A DNA stretch of 64,000 nt from Riemerella anatipestifer. GTDB taxonomy: Bacteria; Bacteroidota; Bacteroidia; Flavobacteriales; Weeksellaceae. Both the position numbers and the translations under genes were made by a program. Shown here in pieces: positions 15,145 through 23,739 of this stretch (its first letter is position 1; every line of letters starts with the position of its first letter). The notes beneath the pieces were generated by a model that was given only the letters and a program-made list of their open reading frames with translations, was not told the origin of the DNA and made no database searches. The stretch is taken from positions 186,001-250,000 of the forward strand of contig NZ_CP073239.1 in the NCBI RefSeq assembly GCF_009670965.2, read 5' to 3'.

Positions 15145-16383
15145 ATGAATAAAATATCAGATAATTTTTTGGTAAAATTAGGACTATTCAATTTTCTTTT
15201 AGTAGCGATTTTGGGTGCTATAATGAGGTATAAGATTGTTTGGTCTATGCCCTTTTTCAATCAAAAGCATCTTCAGGAAGCTCACTCACATTTTGCTTTC
15301 TATGGTTGGGTAAGTTCAGTAATATACTTGCTCATGATATACTCTACAAGAGAAACATTATCAGCCAAGCAGTTGCATACATACAAAACCTTTATTATTC
15401 TAAATTTTGTAGCATCATACGGCATGCTATTTTCCTTTTTGTACGGAGGTTATTATTGGGGTTCTATATTTTGGTCTGCAATGGCTTTATTTCTAAGTTT
15501 TGGAATGTTATTTTTATGGATAAAGGACTATAAACATATACAACATCCTTCTAAAATTTGGTTTCTAGGAGGTTTATTTTTTGCTGGATTTTCTTCCTTT
15601 GGCGTTTTTAGTTTAGCTTATATGAAAGCCTTTGGAATTATTCATCAATCCTTGTATTGGGCTTCCACATTATTTTACCTACATTTTCAGTACAATGGTT
15701 TTTTTGTACTATCATGCATAGGCATTATTCTCAGCTCTTTACCTTTACAACAAAAAGATTTATATAAACACAATCTTATTTTTGGAGCATTTGCCTTATC
15801 TACATTATGCTCTTATACCTTATCTATCAGCTGGATTGGCAACTCTAAGTGGCTTCTTTTAGGAATATCACTACTCGGAAATATCATTCAACTTTTAGCA
15901 ATATATGGGTTAGCTCACTTAATAAAAAAGCACTTTAGAGTTTTTATAAAGAAATATACTTTATTAGAAAAGATAATTTTTAATGTTGTTATTATATCTT
16001 ATCTTATTAAAGTACTATTACAACAGATTTCAATTATTCCAGAAATAAGCCAATGGGTTTTTGGATTCAGAATGATAGTCATTGCTTATCTTCATTTGGT
16101 ACTATTGGTTTGCGTTAGTAGTTTCTTGTTACTTCAAATCATTGTAAAATATGGCTTTTATCGATCTAAAATAGTCAAAATAGGGGTAATTTTATATTTA
16201 GTATCTATCATATTGAACGAATTAGTACTTGCTCAAATTGGGTTATTATCCTTGGTCAATATGTATTGGCGTTGGTCTCCTGTAATGTTATGGTGGATTT
16301 CTGTTGCTCTTGTATTAGCTATTACACTCATTTTTATCGGATTGAAAATAAAAAATAAAGAGGAATTTCATTCCTCTTTATAA
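15145..16383 (+). CDS. Polytopic membrane protein resembling heme-copper oxidase / NnrS-type subunits
   Basis: A 412-residue protein with about 12 hydrophobic helices. Histidines lie in membrane-embedded contexts: H47 and H49 (QEAHSHFAFYGW), H167 and H180 (IIHQSLYW...LYLHFQYNGFF) and H317 (IAYLHLVLL). The AHSH...G and HFQYNGFF motifs recall subunit I of heme-copper oxidases and NO-response membrane proteins. Homologues are known to me beside nos or nor genes in Bacteroidota without a proven function. It is coupled to the Crp/Fnr gene (13-bp gap). A heme-binding NO-related role is likely but unproven. Its stop codon sits at the end of a terminator hairpin. Confidence 0.6.
   Translation: MNKISDNFLVKLGLFNFLLVAILGAIMRYKIVWSMPFFNQKHLQEAHSHFAFYGWVSSVIYLLMIYSTRETLSAKQLHTYKTFIILNFVASYGMLFSFLYGGYYWGSIFWSAMALFLSFGMLFLWIKDYKHIQHPSKIWFLGGLFFAGFSSFGVFSLAYMKAFGIIHQSLYWASTLFYLHFQYNGFFVLSCIGIILSSLPLQQKDLYKHNLIFGAFALSTLCSYTLSISWIGNSKWLLLGISLLGNIIQLLAIYGLAHLIKKHFRVFIKKYTLLEKIIFNVVIISYLIKVLLQQISIIPEISQWVFGFRMIVIAYLHLVLLVCVSSFLLLQIIVKYGFYRSKIVKIGVILYLVSIILNELVLAQIGLLSLVNMYWRWSPVMLWWISVALVLAITLIFIGLKIKNKEEFHSSL
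16356..16380. terminator. Bidirectional terminator inside overlapping gene ends
   Basis: TAAAGAGGAAT and ATTCCTCTTTA form a perfect 11-bp stem with a 3-nt loop. The last codons of the plus-strand membrane protein gene and of the minus-strand lipoprotein gene are both inside it, and the genes overlap by 16 bp. On the minus strand a T-rich tract follows. Confidence 0.7.
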
Positions 16384-16733
16384 ACAATAAAATTTCCCCC
16401 CTCATGTGTCAGCTTCCCCGAGTGTCCATCTTGAAGAATCTCCCATGAGATAAGATTTCCCTCAAAAATCGGATTACCCTCGTGATTAGTTCCTTTGGCA
16501 TTAAGTTCATATTTTACACCATCTTTTTCTAAGTTTACCGCTACCTCATTACCTTTTGCAAAGTAAACTATGGTAATAGAGGTACCATCTGTACCCTTAT
16601 AGGTCTTTTTGGGCTGTACGAGACTTTGTTCTGCCGTAAGATTTGGAGATGGTGTTGTTGTAGTTCCTTTATCATTACACTCTATGAATACTCCTGCTAC
16701 TAAACAGGCAAGAAACAGGTATACTATTTTCAT
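16368..16733 (-). CDS. MliC-like lipoprotein
   Basis: A lipoprotein of 121 residues with a signal peptide and lipobox ending at C19 (LVAGVFIEC). The mature part, from YKGTDGTSITIVYFAKGNEV to SGKLTHEGGNFIVY, follows the pattern of the membrane-bound lysozyme inhibitor MliC/PliC beta-barrel: Y..TDG..I.V.F, a central K/G-rich strand, W-strand and L.H..G. The structural cysteines of the enterobacterial form are missing. It is 4 bp downstream of the cytochrome c gene and shares its promoter, which is an unusual partner for a lysozyme inhibitor. The domain call is by pattern only. Confidence 0.5.
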   Translation of the reverse strand: MKIVYLFLACLVAGVFIECNDKGTTTTPSPNLTAEQSLVQPKKTYKGTDGTSITIVYFAKGNEVAVNLEKDGVKYELNAKGTNHEGNPIFEGNLISWEILQDGHSGKLTHEGGNFIVYKEE

Positions 16734-16737
16734 AAAA

Positions 16738-17136
16738 CTATGGTTTTAGACTCAGAATATATTTTACCATTTTTTTTGCATTTTCTTCACTCATACCAGA
16801 GTGTGGAGTCATTGGAACCTCTCCCCAATTCCCCTTCCCTCCTTCAACTATTTTTTTTGCAAGCATATCTATATCTGCATCAGTGTATTTATTTGCTATA
16901 TCCTGATAGGATGGTCCTACCAATTTGGTGTCTACTTTATGACATCCTAAACAATCCGCTCCTTCTATAAGTACCAATCCTTCGTCTTTGTTGGATAAAT
17001 TTGTATTTTCTTTAGGAGCTGGTTCTTCAAGCATAATATTACTTTCTTTAGCTAGACTATTTTCTTTCTGTTCATCTTTTTGATTACACCCAATGATAGC
17101 CATAATACCTAGTGTATAAACCAATATTTTTTTCAT
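16738..17136 (-). CDS. c-type cytochrome lipoprotein
   Basis: A periplasmic mono-heme cytochrome of 132 residues. Signal peptide with lipobox MAIIGC (C17), then an acidic linker. The heme motif is CLGCH in GADCLGCHKVDTKLVGPSYQDIA, and a distal Met axial ligand is likely in PMTPHSGM. It is the small class I type (c551/c552-like). Divergent from the nosZ cytochrome operon, it shares an FNR-like palindrome with it and presumably shuttles electrons to NosZ or another terminal reductase. Confidence 0.85.
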   Translation of the reverse strand: MKKILVYTLGIMAIIGCNQKDEQKENSLAKESNIMLEEPAPKENTNLSNKDEGLVLIEGADCLGCHKVDTKLVGPSYQDIANKYTDADIDMLAKKIVEGGKGNWGEVPMTPHSGMSEENAKKMVKYILSLKP

Positions 17137-17165
17137 AATAAAAAGATTTTTATAAAATTATCACA

Positions 17166-17240
17166 CAAATGTCAATAAATTAAACCCAATATTTTATGAT
17201 TCGAATCATAAGCTACAGCCGTACTATAAAGGTACCTTTG
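17166..17240. promoter_or_regulatory. Divergent nos/cytochrome promoters sharing one FNR-like palindrome
   Basis: An 18-bp perfect palindrome (17194-17211) has the core TGAT-TCGA-ATCA, like the FNR/DNR consensus TTGAT-N4-ATCAA. On the plus strand TACCTTTG (17233-17240) starts 30.5 bp from its centre. On the minus strand GACATTTG (17173-17166, 7 of 8 of the -7 consensus) starts 29.5 bp from it. One operator can therefore activate both promoters from about -42. No -33 TTTG is present on either side. Confidence 0.7.
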
Positions 17241-17269
17241 TCAGAGAAACATTAATACCTATTTGTAAA

Positions 17270-17764
17270 ATGAAAAAGCTTAAATTATTTTTAATGAGTG
17301 GGGCAGTTTTGTCCGCTTTATCATGCGGCGGAAACAATAAGCCCGAAGATAGTATATCTGTAACCTCTACAGAAACAGCTCAAAGTAACGAAACACCTTC
17401 TACAGAAGGAAGCTATGACCCTCAAGTAGGGCTAGGCAAATTTAATACTAGTAATGTAGATGTAACCAAATTTGATGCAACCATGGCTTCCGAAGGTGAA
17501 AAACTTGCAGAAGTCAAGTGTATTTCTTGTCATAAACCAAGTGATGAGAAATTAGTAGGGCCAGGCTGGAAAGGTGTAACCCAACGCCGCACCGCTCCTT
17601 GGATTATGAATTTTATTACTAATCCAGACCCAATGATTGACAAAGACCCTGAACTACAAAAACAACTAGAACAGTGTATGGTAAGAATGCCTAACCAAAG
17701 TTTAAGCGATCAAGATGCGAGAAATATATTGGAATATATGAGACAAATTGATGGTGCAAAATAA
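17270..17764 (+). CDS. c-type cytochrome of the nos cluster (NosC-like)
   Basis: A lipoprotein mono-heme cytochrome of 164 residues. The signal peptide ends in LSALSC (C19), followed by a long Ser/Thr/Glu linker. The heme site is CISCH in AEVKCISCHKPSDEKLVGPGWKGVTQRR, with a candidate Met axial ligand in CMVRMPNQSLSDQDARNI. It is the first gene of the nos operon, 12 bp before nosZ, and is most likely the direct electron donor to the CuA site of NosZ. Confidence 0.85.
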   Translation: MKKLKLFLMSGAVLSALSCGGNNKPEDSISVTSTETAQSNETPSTEGSYDPQVGLGKFNTSNVDVTKFDATMASEGEKLAEVKCISCHKPSDEKLVGPGWKGVTQRRTAPWIMNFITNPDPMIDKDPELQKQLEQCMVRMPNQSLSDQDARNILEYMRQIDGAK

Positions 17765-17776
17765 AACATTACAATT

Positions 17777-19783
17777 ATGAAGATAAATAAAATATTAGGC
17801 TATTCGGCACTATTTCTAGGGAGCATCTACGCCCTAGAAAGTTGTAAACCCAAAGGGACAGAAAATGCTGTAGCAGGTGATGCAGCAGAAAAAGTATATG
17901 TGGCACCAGGTAAACATGACGAATTTTATAATTTTGTCAGCGGCGGTTTTAACGGACAAATGGGAGTCTATGGTTTACCTAGCGGGAGATTACTAAAAGT
18001 AGTTCCTATATTCTCCGTAAATCCCGAAAATGGCTATGGTTACAGTGAAGAAACTAAGCCCATGTTAGAAACTTCACATGGTTTTATTCCTTGGGATGAC
18101 CAGCATCACCTTGAACTTTCACAAACCAATGGAGAAGTTGATGGGCGTTGGATTTTTGCTAACGCTAATAACACACCTCGCATCGCAAGAGTAGACCTTT
18201 CTAGCTTTAAAACAGTAGAAGTTTTAGAACTACCAAACTCCGCAGGAAATCATTCATCTCCTTTTATTACAGAAAATACAGAGTATGTAGTAGCTGGAAC
18301 TCGTTTTTCTGTACCTACTGATGATGCTAATGGTGATGTACCCATTAATAGTTTTAAAGAAAATTTTAAAGGCGTAATTTCCTTTGTAAAAGTAGATAAA
18401 ACAACAGGAGAAATGAAACTGGCTTTTCAAATAGAAGCTCCTGGTGTCAATTTCGACTTATCTCATGCAGGCAAAGGTAAATCTCATGGCTGGTTCTTCT
18501 TCTCTTGTTATAATTCAGAGCAAGCTAATAGCCTATTAGAAGTTAACGCTTCTCAATTTGACAAAGATTTCATCATGGCTTTAGACTGGAAAAAAGCAGA
18601 AGAATATGTGAAAGCAGGTAAAGGGAGAAAGGTAAAAACCCAATACGCACACAACAAATGGAATGAAGAAACCCATACAGGTAGTTCTAAAATGGAACAA
18701 GAAGTAACGGTGCTGTCAGCTAAAGAACTTAAAGATTTATGCTACTTTATGCCAACACCTAAATCACCACATGGGTGTGATATAGACCCTACAGGTGAGT
18801 ATATTGTAGGTTCGGGTAAATTAGCAGCTCTGATTCCTGTACATAGCTTCAGTAAAATGCTGAATGCTATCAAAAACAAAGAGTTTGCTGGAGAATATGA
18901 CGGCATTCCTATTCTAAAATACGAATCTACCCTACACGGAGAAGTTCAAAAACCTGGTTTAGGTCCTCTTCATACAGAATTTGATGATAAAGGTTATGCT
19001 TATACTTCATTCTTTGTTTCTTCGGAGGTTGTAAAATGGGATATCAAAACTCTCAAAGTTTTAGATCGTCAACCTACATTCTATTCCGTAGGACATTTAA
19101 TGATTCCAGGTGGAGACTCTAAGAAACCTTTCGGTAAATATTTGGTAGCTTATAACAAAATTACCAAAGATAGATTTTTACCTACAGGTCCAGAACTAGC
19201 TCAGTCTGCACAATTATATGACATTAGTGGTGATAAGATGAAACTTTTACTAGACTTCCCTACATTTGGAGAGCCTCATTACGCACAAGCTCTTCCTGCA
19301 AAACTCATCGCAGATAAGCAAGTAAAATTCTATGATATTTCTAAGAACAAACACCCTTATGTAACCAAAGGTGAAGGTGAATCTAGAGTAGTTAGAGATG
19401 GTAATAAAGTTCATGTTTACATGACCTCCATCCGTTCTCATTTTGCTCCTGATAATATTGAGGGTATTAAAGTTGGTGATGAAGTTTATTTCCATGTAAC
19501 CAATCTGGAACAAGACTGGGATGTCCCTCACGGATTTGCGATTAAGGGTGCAGAAAATGCAGAACTCCTCATTATGCCTGGAGAAACTTGCACACTTAAG
19601 TGGATTCCAAAAAAGGCAGGAATGTTCCCTATGTACTGTACTGACTTCTGCTCTGCTCTACACCAAGAAATGCAAGGCTATGTAAGAGTTTCACCAGCAG
19701 GAAGTTCAACACCTCTGTTGTTTAGCCTTAACAATAAAGCAGACAACGCCCAAGGTCCAGTAAAAAAAGCTGAAACTAAATAA
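17777..19783 (+). CDS. nosZ: Nitrous-oxide reductase, clade II (Sec type)
   Basis: Reduces N2O to N2 in the periplasm with a CuZ cluster and a CuA centre. CuZ histidines begin with WDDQHHLE (H110, H111), and others lie in NSAGNHSSPF, DLSHAGKGKSHGW, SPHGCD and GLGPLHTEFD. The C-terminal cupredoxin domain holds the CuA ligands in YCTDFCSALHQEM (C621, C625, H629, M632). The N-terminus lacks a twin-arginine motif and ends in a lipobox-like YALESC (C23). This is typical of the Sec-exported clade II enzyme in Bacteroidota, possibly lipid-anchored. Length is 668 residues. Confidence 0.96.
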   Translation: MKINKILGYSALFLGSIYALESCKPKGTENAVAGDAAEKVYVAPGKHDEFYNFVSGGFNGQMGVYGLPSGRLLKVVPIFSVNPENGYGYSEETKPMLETSHGFIPWDDQHHLELSQTNGEVDGRWIFANANNTPRIARVDLSSFKTVEVLELPNSAGNHSSPFITENTEYVVAGTRFSVPTDDANGDVPINSFKENFKGVISFVKVDKTTGEMKLAFQIEAPGVNFDLSHAGKGKSHGWFFFSCYNSEQANSLLEVNASQFDKDFIMALDWKKAEEYVKAGKGRKVKTQYAHNKWNEETHTGSSKMEQEVTVLSAKELKDLCYFMPTPKSPHGCDIDPTGEYIVGSGKLAALIPVHSFSKMLNAIKNKEFAGEYDGIPILKYESTLHGEVQKPGLGPLHTEFDDKGYAYTSFFVSSEVVKWDIKTLKVLDRQPTFYSVGHLMIPGGDSKKPFGKYLVAYNKITKDRFLPTGPELAQSAQLYDISGDKMKLLLDFPTFGEPHYAQALPAKLIADKQVKFYDISKNKHPYVTKGEGESRVVRDGNKVHVYMTSIRSHFAPDNIEGIKVGDEVYFHVTNLEQDWDVPHGFAIKGAENAELLIMPGETCTLKWIPKKAGMFPMYCTDFCSALHQEMQGYVRVSPAGSSTPLLFSLNNKADNAQGPVKKAETK

Positions 19784-19789
19784 AAAAAG

Positions 19790-19814
19790 AAAGGGCGGAC
19801 ATCTACCGCCCTTT
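19790..19814 (+). terminator. Intercistronic hairpin after nosZ
   Basis: AAAGGGCGG and CCGCCCTTT form a perfect GC-rich 9-bp stem with a 7-nt loop, 6 bp after the nosZ stop. No T-run follows on the plus strand, so it is more likely an mRNA-stabilising or attenuating element in the nos operon than a full terminator. Confidence 0.55.
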
Positions 19815-19850
19815 ACAAATAAAAATAATAATAGAAGACAATAAGCTGCA

Positions 19851-20426
19851 ATGAAAAACAATAAACTATCAGCACTTTCTGTTCGGTTGCTTATTTTATG
19901 TGCTGTAGCTCTCATAGTAAGTATTTTTGTCCCTATTTGGGTAATTTACTTAGAAGCCCCACAGTATCCTGAAGGTCTAGAAATGTACCTCCATGCCAAC
20001 AAAATTTCTGGCGATTACCAAATCATTAATGGGTTAAATCATTATATCGGAATGAAAGAAATCCATCAAGAGGATTTTTGGGAATTTAAAGTACTACCCT
20101 ATATTTTAGTATTTTTTGCAGTTTTTGCTTTTGCAGTGGCTTGGTTTAGAAAGATTATAGGACTATACTCGTTCTGCATATTATTCACACTGTTTGGTAT
20201 CGCCTTTATGGTAGATTTTTATTTATGGGAATATGATTATGGGCATAACCTTAAACCAGATGCAGCCATTGTAGTTCCTGGTATGACCTACCAACCTCCT
20301 CTCTTAGGCTATAAGCAACTCCTAAATTTTGGTGCATACTCCTACCCTTATACAGGGGGCTGGATAATGATAACAGTAGCATTAGTTGCACTTATACTTT
20401 CTTTTTTTGAATTTAAAAAACACTAA
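19851..20426 (+). CDS. Nos-cluster membrane protein (NosB-like position)
   Basis: A 191-residue inner-membrane protein with about five hydrophobic helices (LLILCAVALIVSIFVPIWVIYL; VLPYILVFFAVFAFAVAWF; FCILFTLFGIAFMVDFYL; GGWIMITVALVALILSFFEF). The conserved-looking loop INGLNHYIGMKEI and the periplasmic VVPGMTYQPPLLGYKQLLNF are shared by the membrane protein that follows nosZ in clade II clusters. In Wolinella the protein in this position is NosB, but I cannot show direct homology. It probably links electron flow or maturation to NosZ; this is inference. Confidence 0.65.
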   Translation: MKNNKLSALSVRLLILCAVALIVSIFVPIWVIYLEAPQYPEGLEMYLHANKISGDYQIINGLNHYIGMKEIHQEDFWEFKVLPYILVFFAVFAFAVAWFRKIIGLYSFCILFTLFGIAFMVDFYLWEYDYGHNLKPDAAIVVPGMTYQPPLLGYKQLLNFGAYSYPYTGGWIMITVALVALILSFFEFKKH

Positions 20427-20438
20427 AAATTAAATCTT

Positions 20439-20852
20439 ATGAAACATTATATTTTAACATTATTATTAGCTTTTATCACATTCACTTCTTTTTCATGTAA
20501 CAACAAAAATGTGGAAGCCATAGAACTAGGTAAAGACCAATGTTCGCACTGTAAAATGACAATTCAAGATTCCCGATATGCCACCGAACTTATTACTGAA
20601 AAAGGCAGGATATACAAGTTTGATGATTTGGTATGTATGGAAGCCTACACAAAAGAAAATTCACAAAAAATAGGTAACGCCAAACTATTTGTTTCCGATT
20701 TTTTAACCTCAGAATTATTCCCTTTAGAAAAGGCATTCAAAATTACAGGGGGACAAGTAAAAAGCCCTATGAATGGTAATATAGCCACATTTAAAAATAA
20801 GAATGAAGCTATTAAAGAAGCCCATAGATTACAAGCTTCTGTAATTAATTAA
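20439..20852 (+). CDS. nosL: NosL copper chaperone lipoprotein
   Basis: Binds Cu(I) and delivers it for CuZ assembly in NosZ. The signal peptide ends at SFSC (C20). The metal-site motif is QCSHCKMTI (C35 and C38), followed by IYKFDDLVCMEAY and SPMNGNIATF, as in NosL of Bacteroidota. Its 137 residues are usual. It sits between the membrane protein gene (12-bp gap) and nosD. Confidence 0.93.
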   Translation: MKHYILTLLLAFITFTSFSCNNKNVEAIELGKDQCSHCKMTIQDSRYATELITEKGRIYKFDDLVCMEAYTKENSQKIGNAKLFVSDFLTSELFPLEKAFKITGGQVKSPMNGNIATFKNKNEAIKEAHRLQASVIN

Positions 20853-20890
20853 AAAAACATCTTCCAAAAAAAGCCTTGATTAAATTCAGA

Positions 20891-22135
20891 ATGATGCTTT
20901 TAAAACGATTACTAATTCTTTTTTGTCTTACAACTACCCTACTATCCTTTGCTAAAACCTATTTTGTAGGAGAAGGAAAGAGGTTTAGCACCATAAAATC
21001 AGCTCTCCAAAAAGCTAATAATGGAGACACGCTCATGGTTTATTTTGGACATTACAAAGAAGGTAATCTAAATTTAGATAAGTCAATCACCTTAATTGGC
21101 ATCAATTACCCTGTATTGGACGGTGAGTTTAGACATGAAATAGTATCTTTTCGGTCAGATTACATCACTCTTCAAGGCTTTAAAATCATAAATTCTGGAG
21201 CTGATGAAGTCAGAAATATTGGAGCGGTAAGGTTATATGACAGTCGTTTTTCTGTTATCAGAAATAATATTTTTCAAAATAATTATTTTGGAATTACGGT
21301 TCAAAGAGGCGAAAGATGTTTGATTGAAAACAATAAAATTACCACTAATAGAGGGATTTCTCAGGAATCAATCGGAGATGGAATTCATGTATGGTCTAGT
21401 AATGAAATTTGGATTAAACGAAATTTCATCTCTGGACATAAAGATGGTATTTACCTAGAAAAAACAAACAACAGCTTCATTTTTAAAAACTTATCCTTAA
21501 AAAACAAACGCTACGGACTGCATTTTATGTTCTCACACAACAATGTTTATACTGCTAATGTTTTTAGACAAAATGAAGCTGGGGTTGCTGTAATGTATAG
21601 TAGGAATGTAGAAATGAGCTACAATAAATTTTTGAATAATAAGGGTGAAAATGTCTACGGACTTTTACTGAAAGATTTATCATTTAGTAAAATAAAACAC
21701 AATACTTTTCAGAATAATTCCGTAGGTGTTTTTATGGATGGCTCCTCCAAAATTGATTTTTACTACAACGAATTTAAAGACAACGGTTGGGGACTAAGAA
21801 TAAACGCTAATTGTATTGAAAATAAACTATTTAATAATAATTTTATAGCAAATATTTTTGATGTAAGTACCAGTGGCAGCATTTTTCTTAACACCTTTAA
21901 AAACAACTATTGGGATAAGTATGAGGGCTATGATATAGATAAAGATGGTGTAGGCGATATACCTTTTTACCCTCTAAGTCTTTACGCAGTAATATCAGAA
22001 CAAAACCCTATGATAATGATTCTTTTCGGAACTTTTTTTGTGGAACTGATGAATCGCTCCGAAAAGCTTATGCCAAGTCTTACACCTGATAGTTTTGTAG
22101 ACGAAACTCCCTTGATAAAACGAAACAATACTTAA
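20891..22135 (+). CDS. nosD: Nos maturation protein NosD
   Basis: Periplasmic beta-helix protein that works with NosFY in sulfur/copper loading of CuZ. A signal peptide (MMLLKRLLILFCLTTTLLSF) is followed by repeated Asn-rich beta-helix turns of the CASH type (FSVIRNNIFQNNYFGI, RCLIENNKITTNRG, GIYLEKTNNSFIF). The C-terminal signature NNYWDKYEGYDIDKDGVGDIPFYP is diagnostic of NosD. The frame extends to a TTG at 20876, but the double ATG at 20891/20894 directly precedes the signal peptide and is preferred. Confidence 0.93.
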   Translation: MMLLKRLLILFCLTTTLLSFAKTYFVGEGKRFSTIKSALQKANNGDTLMVYFGHYKEGNLNLDKSITLIGINYPVLDGEFRHEIVSFRSDYITLQGFKIINSGADEVRNIGAVRLYDSRFSVIRNNIFQNNYFGITVQRGERCLIENNKITTNRGISQESIGDGIHVWSSNEIWIKRNFISGHKDGIYLEKTNNSFIFKNLSLKNKRYGLHFMFSHNNVYTANVFRQNEAGVAVMYSRNVEMSYNKFLNNKGENVYGLLLKDLSFSKIKHNTFQNNSVGVFMDGSSKIDFYYNEFKDNGWGLRINANCIENKLFNNNFIANIFDVSTSGSIFLNTFKNNYWDKYEGYDIDKDGVGDIPFYPLSLYAVISEQNPMIMILFGTFFVELMNRSEKLMPSLTPDSFVDETPLIKRNNT

Positions 22136-22150
22136 TGAGTAAATAACTAA

Positions 22151-22864
22151 ATGATAGAAATAAAAAACCTTACCAAGACTTTCGGTAAATTTAAAGCTCT
22201 CAACAATATTAATCTTTCATGTAAAACTGGGAGAGCTATTGCTCTTATTGGTCCAAACGGCTGTGGAAAAACCACTCTAATTAAGAGCATTTTAGGATTA
22301 AATACTGTTGAGTCTGGACAAATATTGGTTAATGGGAATGATGTTTCAGAAAGCTATCATTACCGTGAAATTATTGGCTACATGCCTCAGATAGGAAAAT
22401 ACCCTGAGAATATGACTATAAGGGAAACTCTAGATATAATTTTAAAGAATCGTTCACAAACTAAAAAACTAGATATAGAGCTTATAGATGCCTATGATAT
22501 AACAAAAATAGAGAATAAAAGAATGGGCAATCTTTCTGGAGGTACAATCCAGAAAGTCAGTGCCATAATAGCTTTTATGTTTAACCCTTCAATAATCATT
22601 TTAGATGAGCCTACTGCGGGACTTGACCCTATTGCTGCTGAAATCCTTAAACATAAAATCATAAAAGAACAAAAAAAAGGAAAGCTAATTATCATTACGT
22701 CACACCTACTCAGTGATTTAGAGCAAATTGTAGATGAAGTCATATTTTTATCAGAAGGGAAAGTGATATTTCATAAAAATGTAGAGGACATAAAGCAAAG
22801 TACACAAGAGGATAGCCTATCAAAAGCCATAACAAAGATACTAAGACAAGTACAAGATGTATAA
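22151..22864 (+). CDS. nosF: ABC transporter ATPase NosF
   Basis: Cytoplasmic ATPase of the NosDFY complex. Walker A is GPNGCGKTT, the signature is LSGGTIQKVS and Walker B is IIILDEPTAGLDP, followed by the switch His in TSHLLSDLE. The 237-residue protein overlaps nosY by 8 bp (ATGTATAA), indicating translational coupling, and follows nosD by 15 bp. Confidence 0.93.
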   Translation: MIEIKNLTKTFGKFKALNNINLSCKTGRAIALIGPNGCGKTTLIKSILGLNTVESGQILVNGNDVSESYHYREIIGYMPQIGKYPENMTIRETLDIILKNRSQTKKLDIELIDAYDITKIENKRMGNLSGGTIQKVSAIIAFMFNPSIIILDEPTAGLDPIAAEILKHKIIKEQKKGKLIIITSHLLSDLEQIVDEVIFLSEGKVIFHKNVEDIKQSTQEDSLSKAITKILRQVQDV

Positions 22865-23624
22865 AATTGCAAAGTTCATACTAACTGATATTTTAAAGAG
22901 CAAAGTTATTGCTGTGTATACGCTCATGTTATTTATTATATCATGGGCCATTCTAGGATTAGAAAGCAATCAGATAAAGGCTAATCTCAATCTACTAAAT
23001 ATTGTACTTTTTGTAGTTCCACTATTTAGTCTTGTGTTTTCAGTAATCTACATCTACAACAGTACACAATTCATAGAACTTCTTTCTACTCAGCCTATTA
23101 AACGAGATGTAATATGGACGGGAACTTTTTTGGGGTTATCGCTATCTCAACTATTAGTATTTTTAGCTGGCTGTGGCATTCCCATTATTCTGTATTCTAC
23201 ACTTACTTACGGATTATGTGTCTTACTAGGTGGTATGTTGCTCTGCGTAAGCTTTACCTCATTAGCCATGTATAGTTCTATTTCTACTAATGACAAAACA
23301 AAAGGAATAGGAATAGCTCTATTCATTTGGGTATTTTTTAATATCATCTATGACGGTTTGTTACTTATCTTGATGTTTCAATTTTCAGATTATCCTATAG
23401 AAAAACTAATAGTTGTATTATCCTCACTTAGTCCTATAGGGCTTACCCGTATTTTTGTACAACTACAGCTTGATATCTCTGGAATGCTAGGCTATTCAGG
23501 AGCAATTTTTAAATCAATTTTTGGTTCAGGTGGTGGAGTTTATATTTCTGTTCTTATTCTTCTAATTTGGATTATATTTCCTTTCTTATCAAGTTTACTT
23601 AAATTCAGAAAAAAAGATTTATAA
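22857..23624 (+). CDS. nosY: ABC transporter permease NosY
   Basis: A 255-residue permease with six predicted helices, of the ABC-2 type. The N-terminal IAKFILTDILKSKVIAVYTL is a short interfacial helix typical of NosY. Hydrophobic segments follow at about 17-35, 45-70, 95-120, 125-150, 165-190 and 225-250. It completes the NosDFY membrane complex and ends the nos operon; no clear terminator follows. Confidence 0.9.
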   Translation: MYKIAKFILTDILKSKVIAVYTLMLFIISWAILGLESNQIKANLNLLNIVLFVVPLFSLVFSVIYIYNSTQFIELLSTQPIKRDVIWTGTFLGLSLSQLLVFLAGCGIPIILYSTLTYGLCVLLGGMLLCVSFTSLAMYSSISTNDKTKGIGIALFIWVFFNIIYDGLLLILMFQFSDYPIEKLIVVLSSLSPIGLTRIFVQLQLDISGMLGYSGAIFKSIFGSGGGVYISVLILLIWIIFPFLSSLLKFRKKDL

Positions 23625-23739
23625 ATATTATGCTTCACATTTAATTGCTCTAGTCTCAATTAAATAAAAATAAACTTCGGTTTTAGTTTCATGTTCGTTT
23701 TTTTGTAACTTCGTAGCATAAGAAATAAAAATTAAAGTC

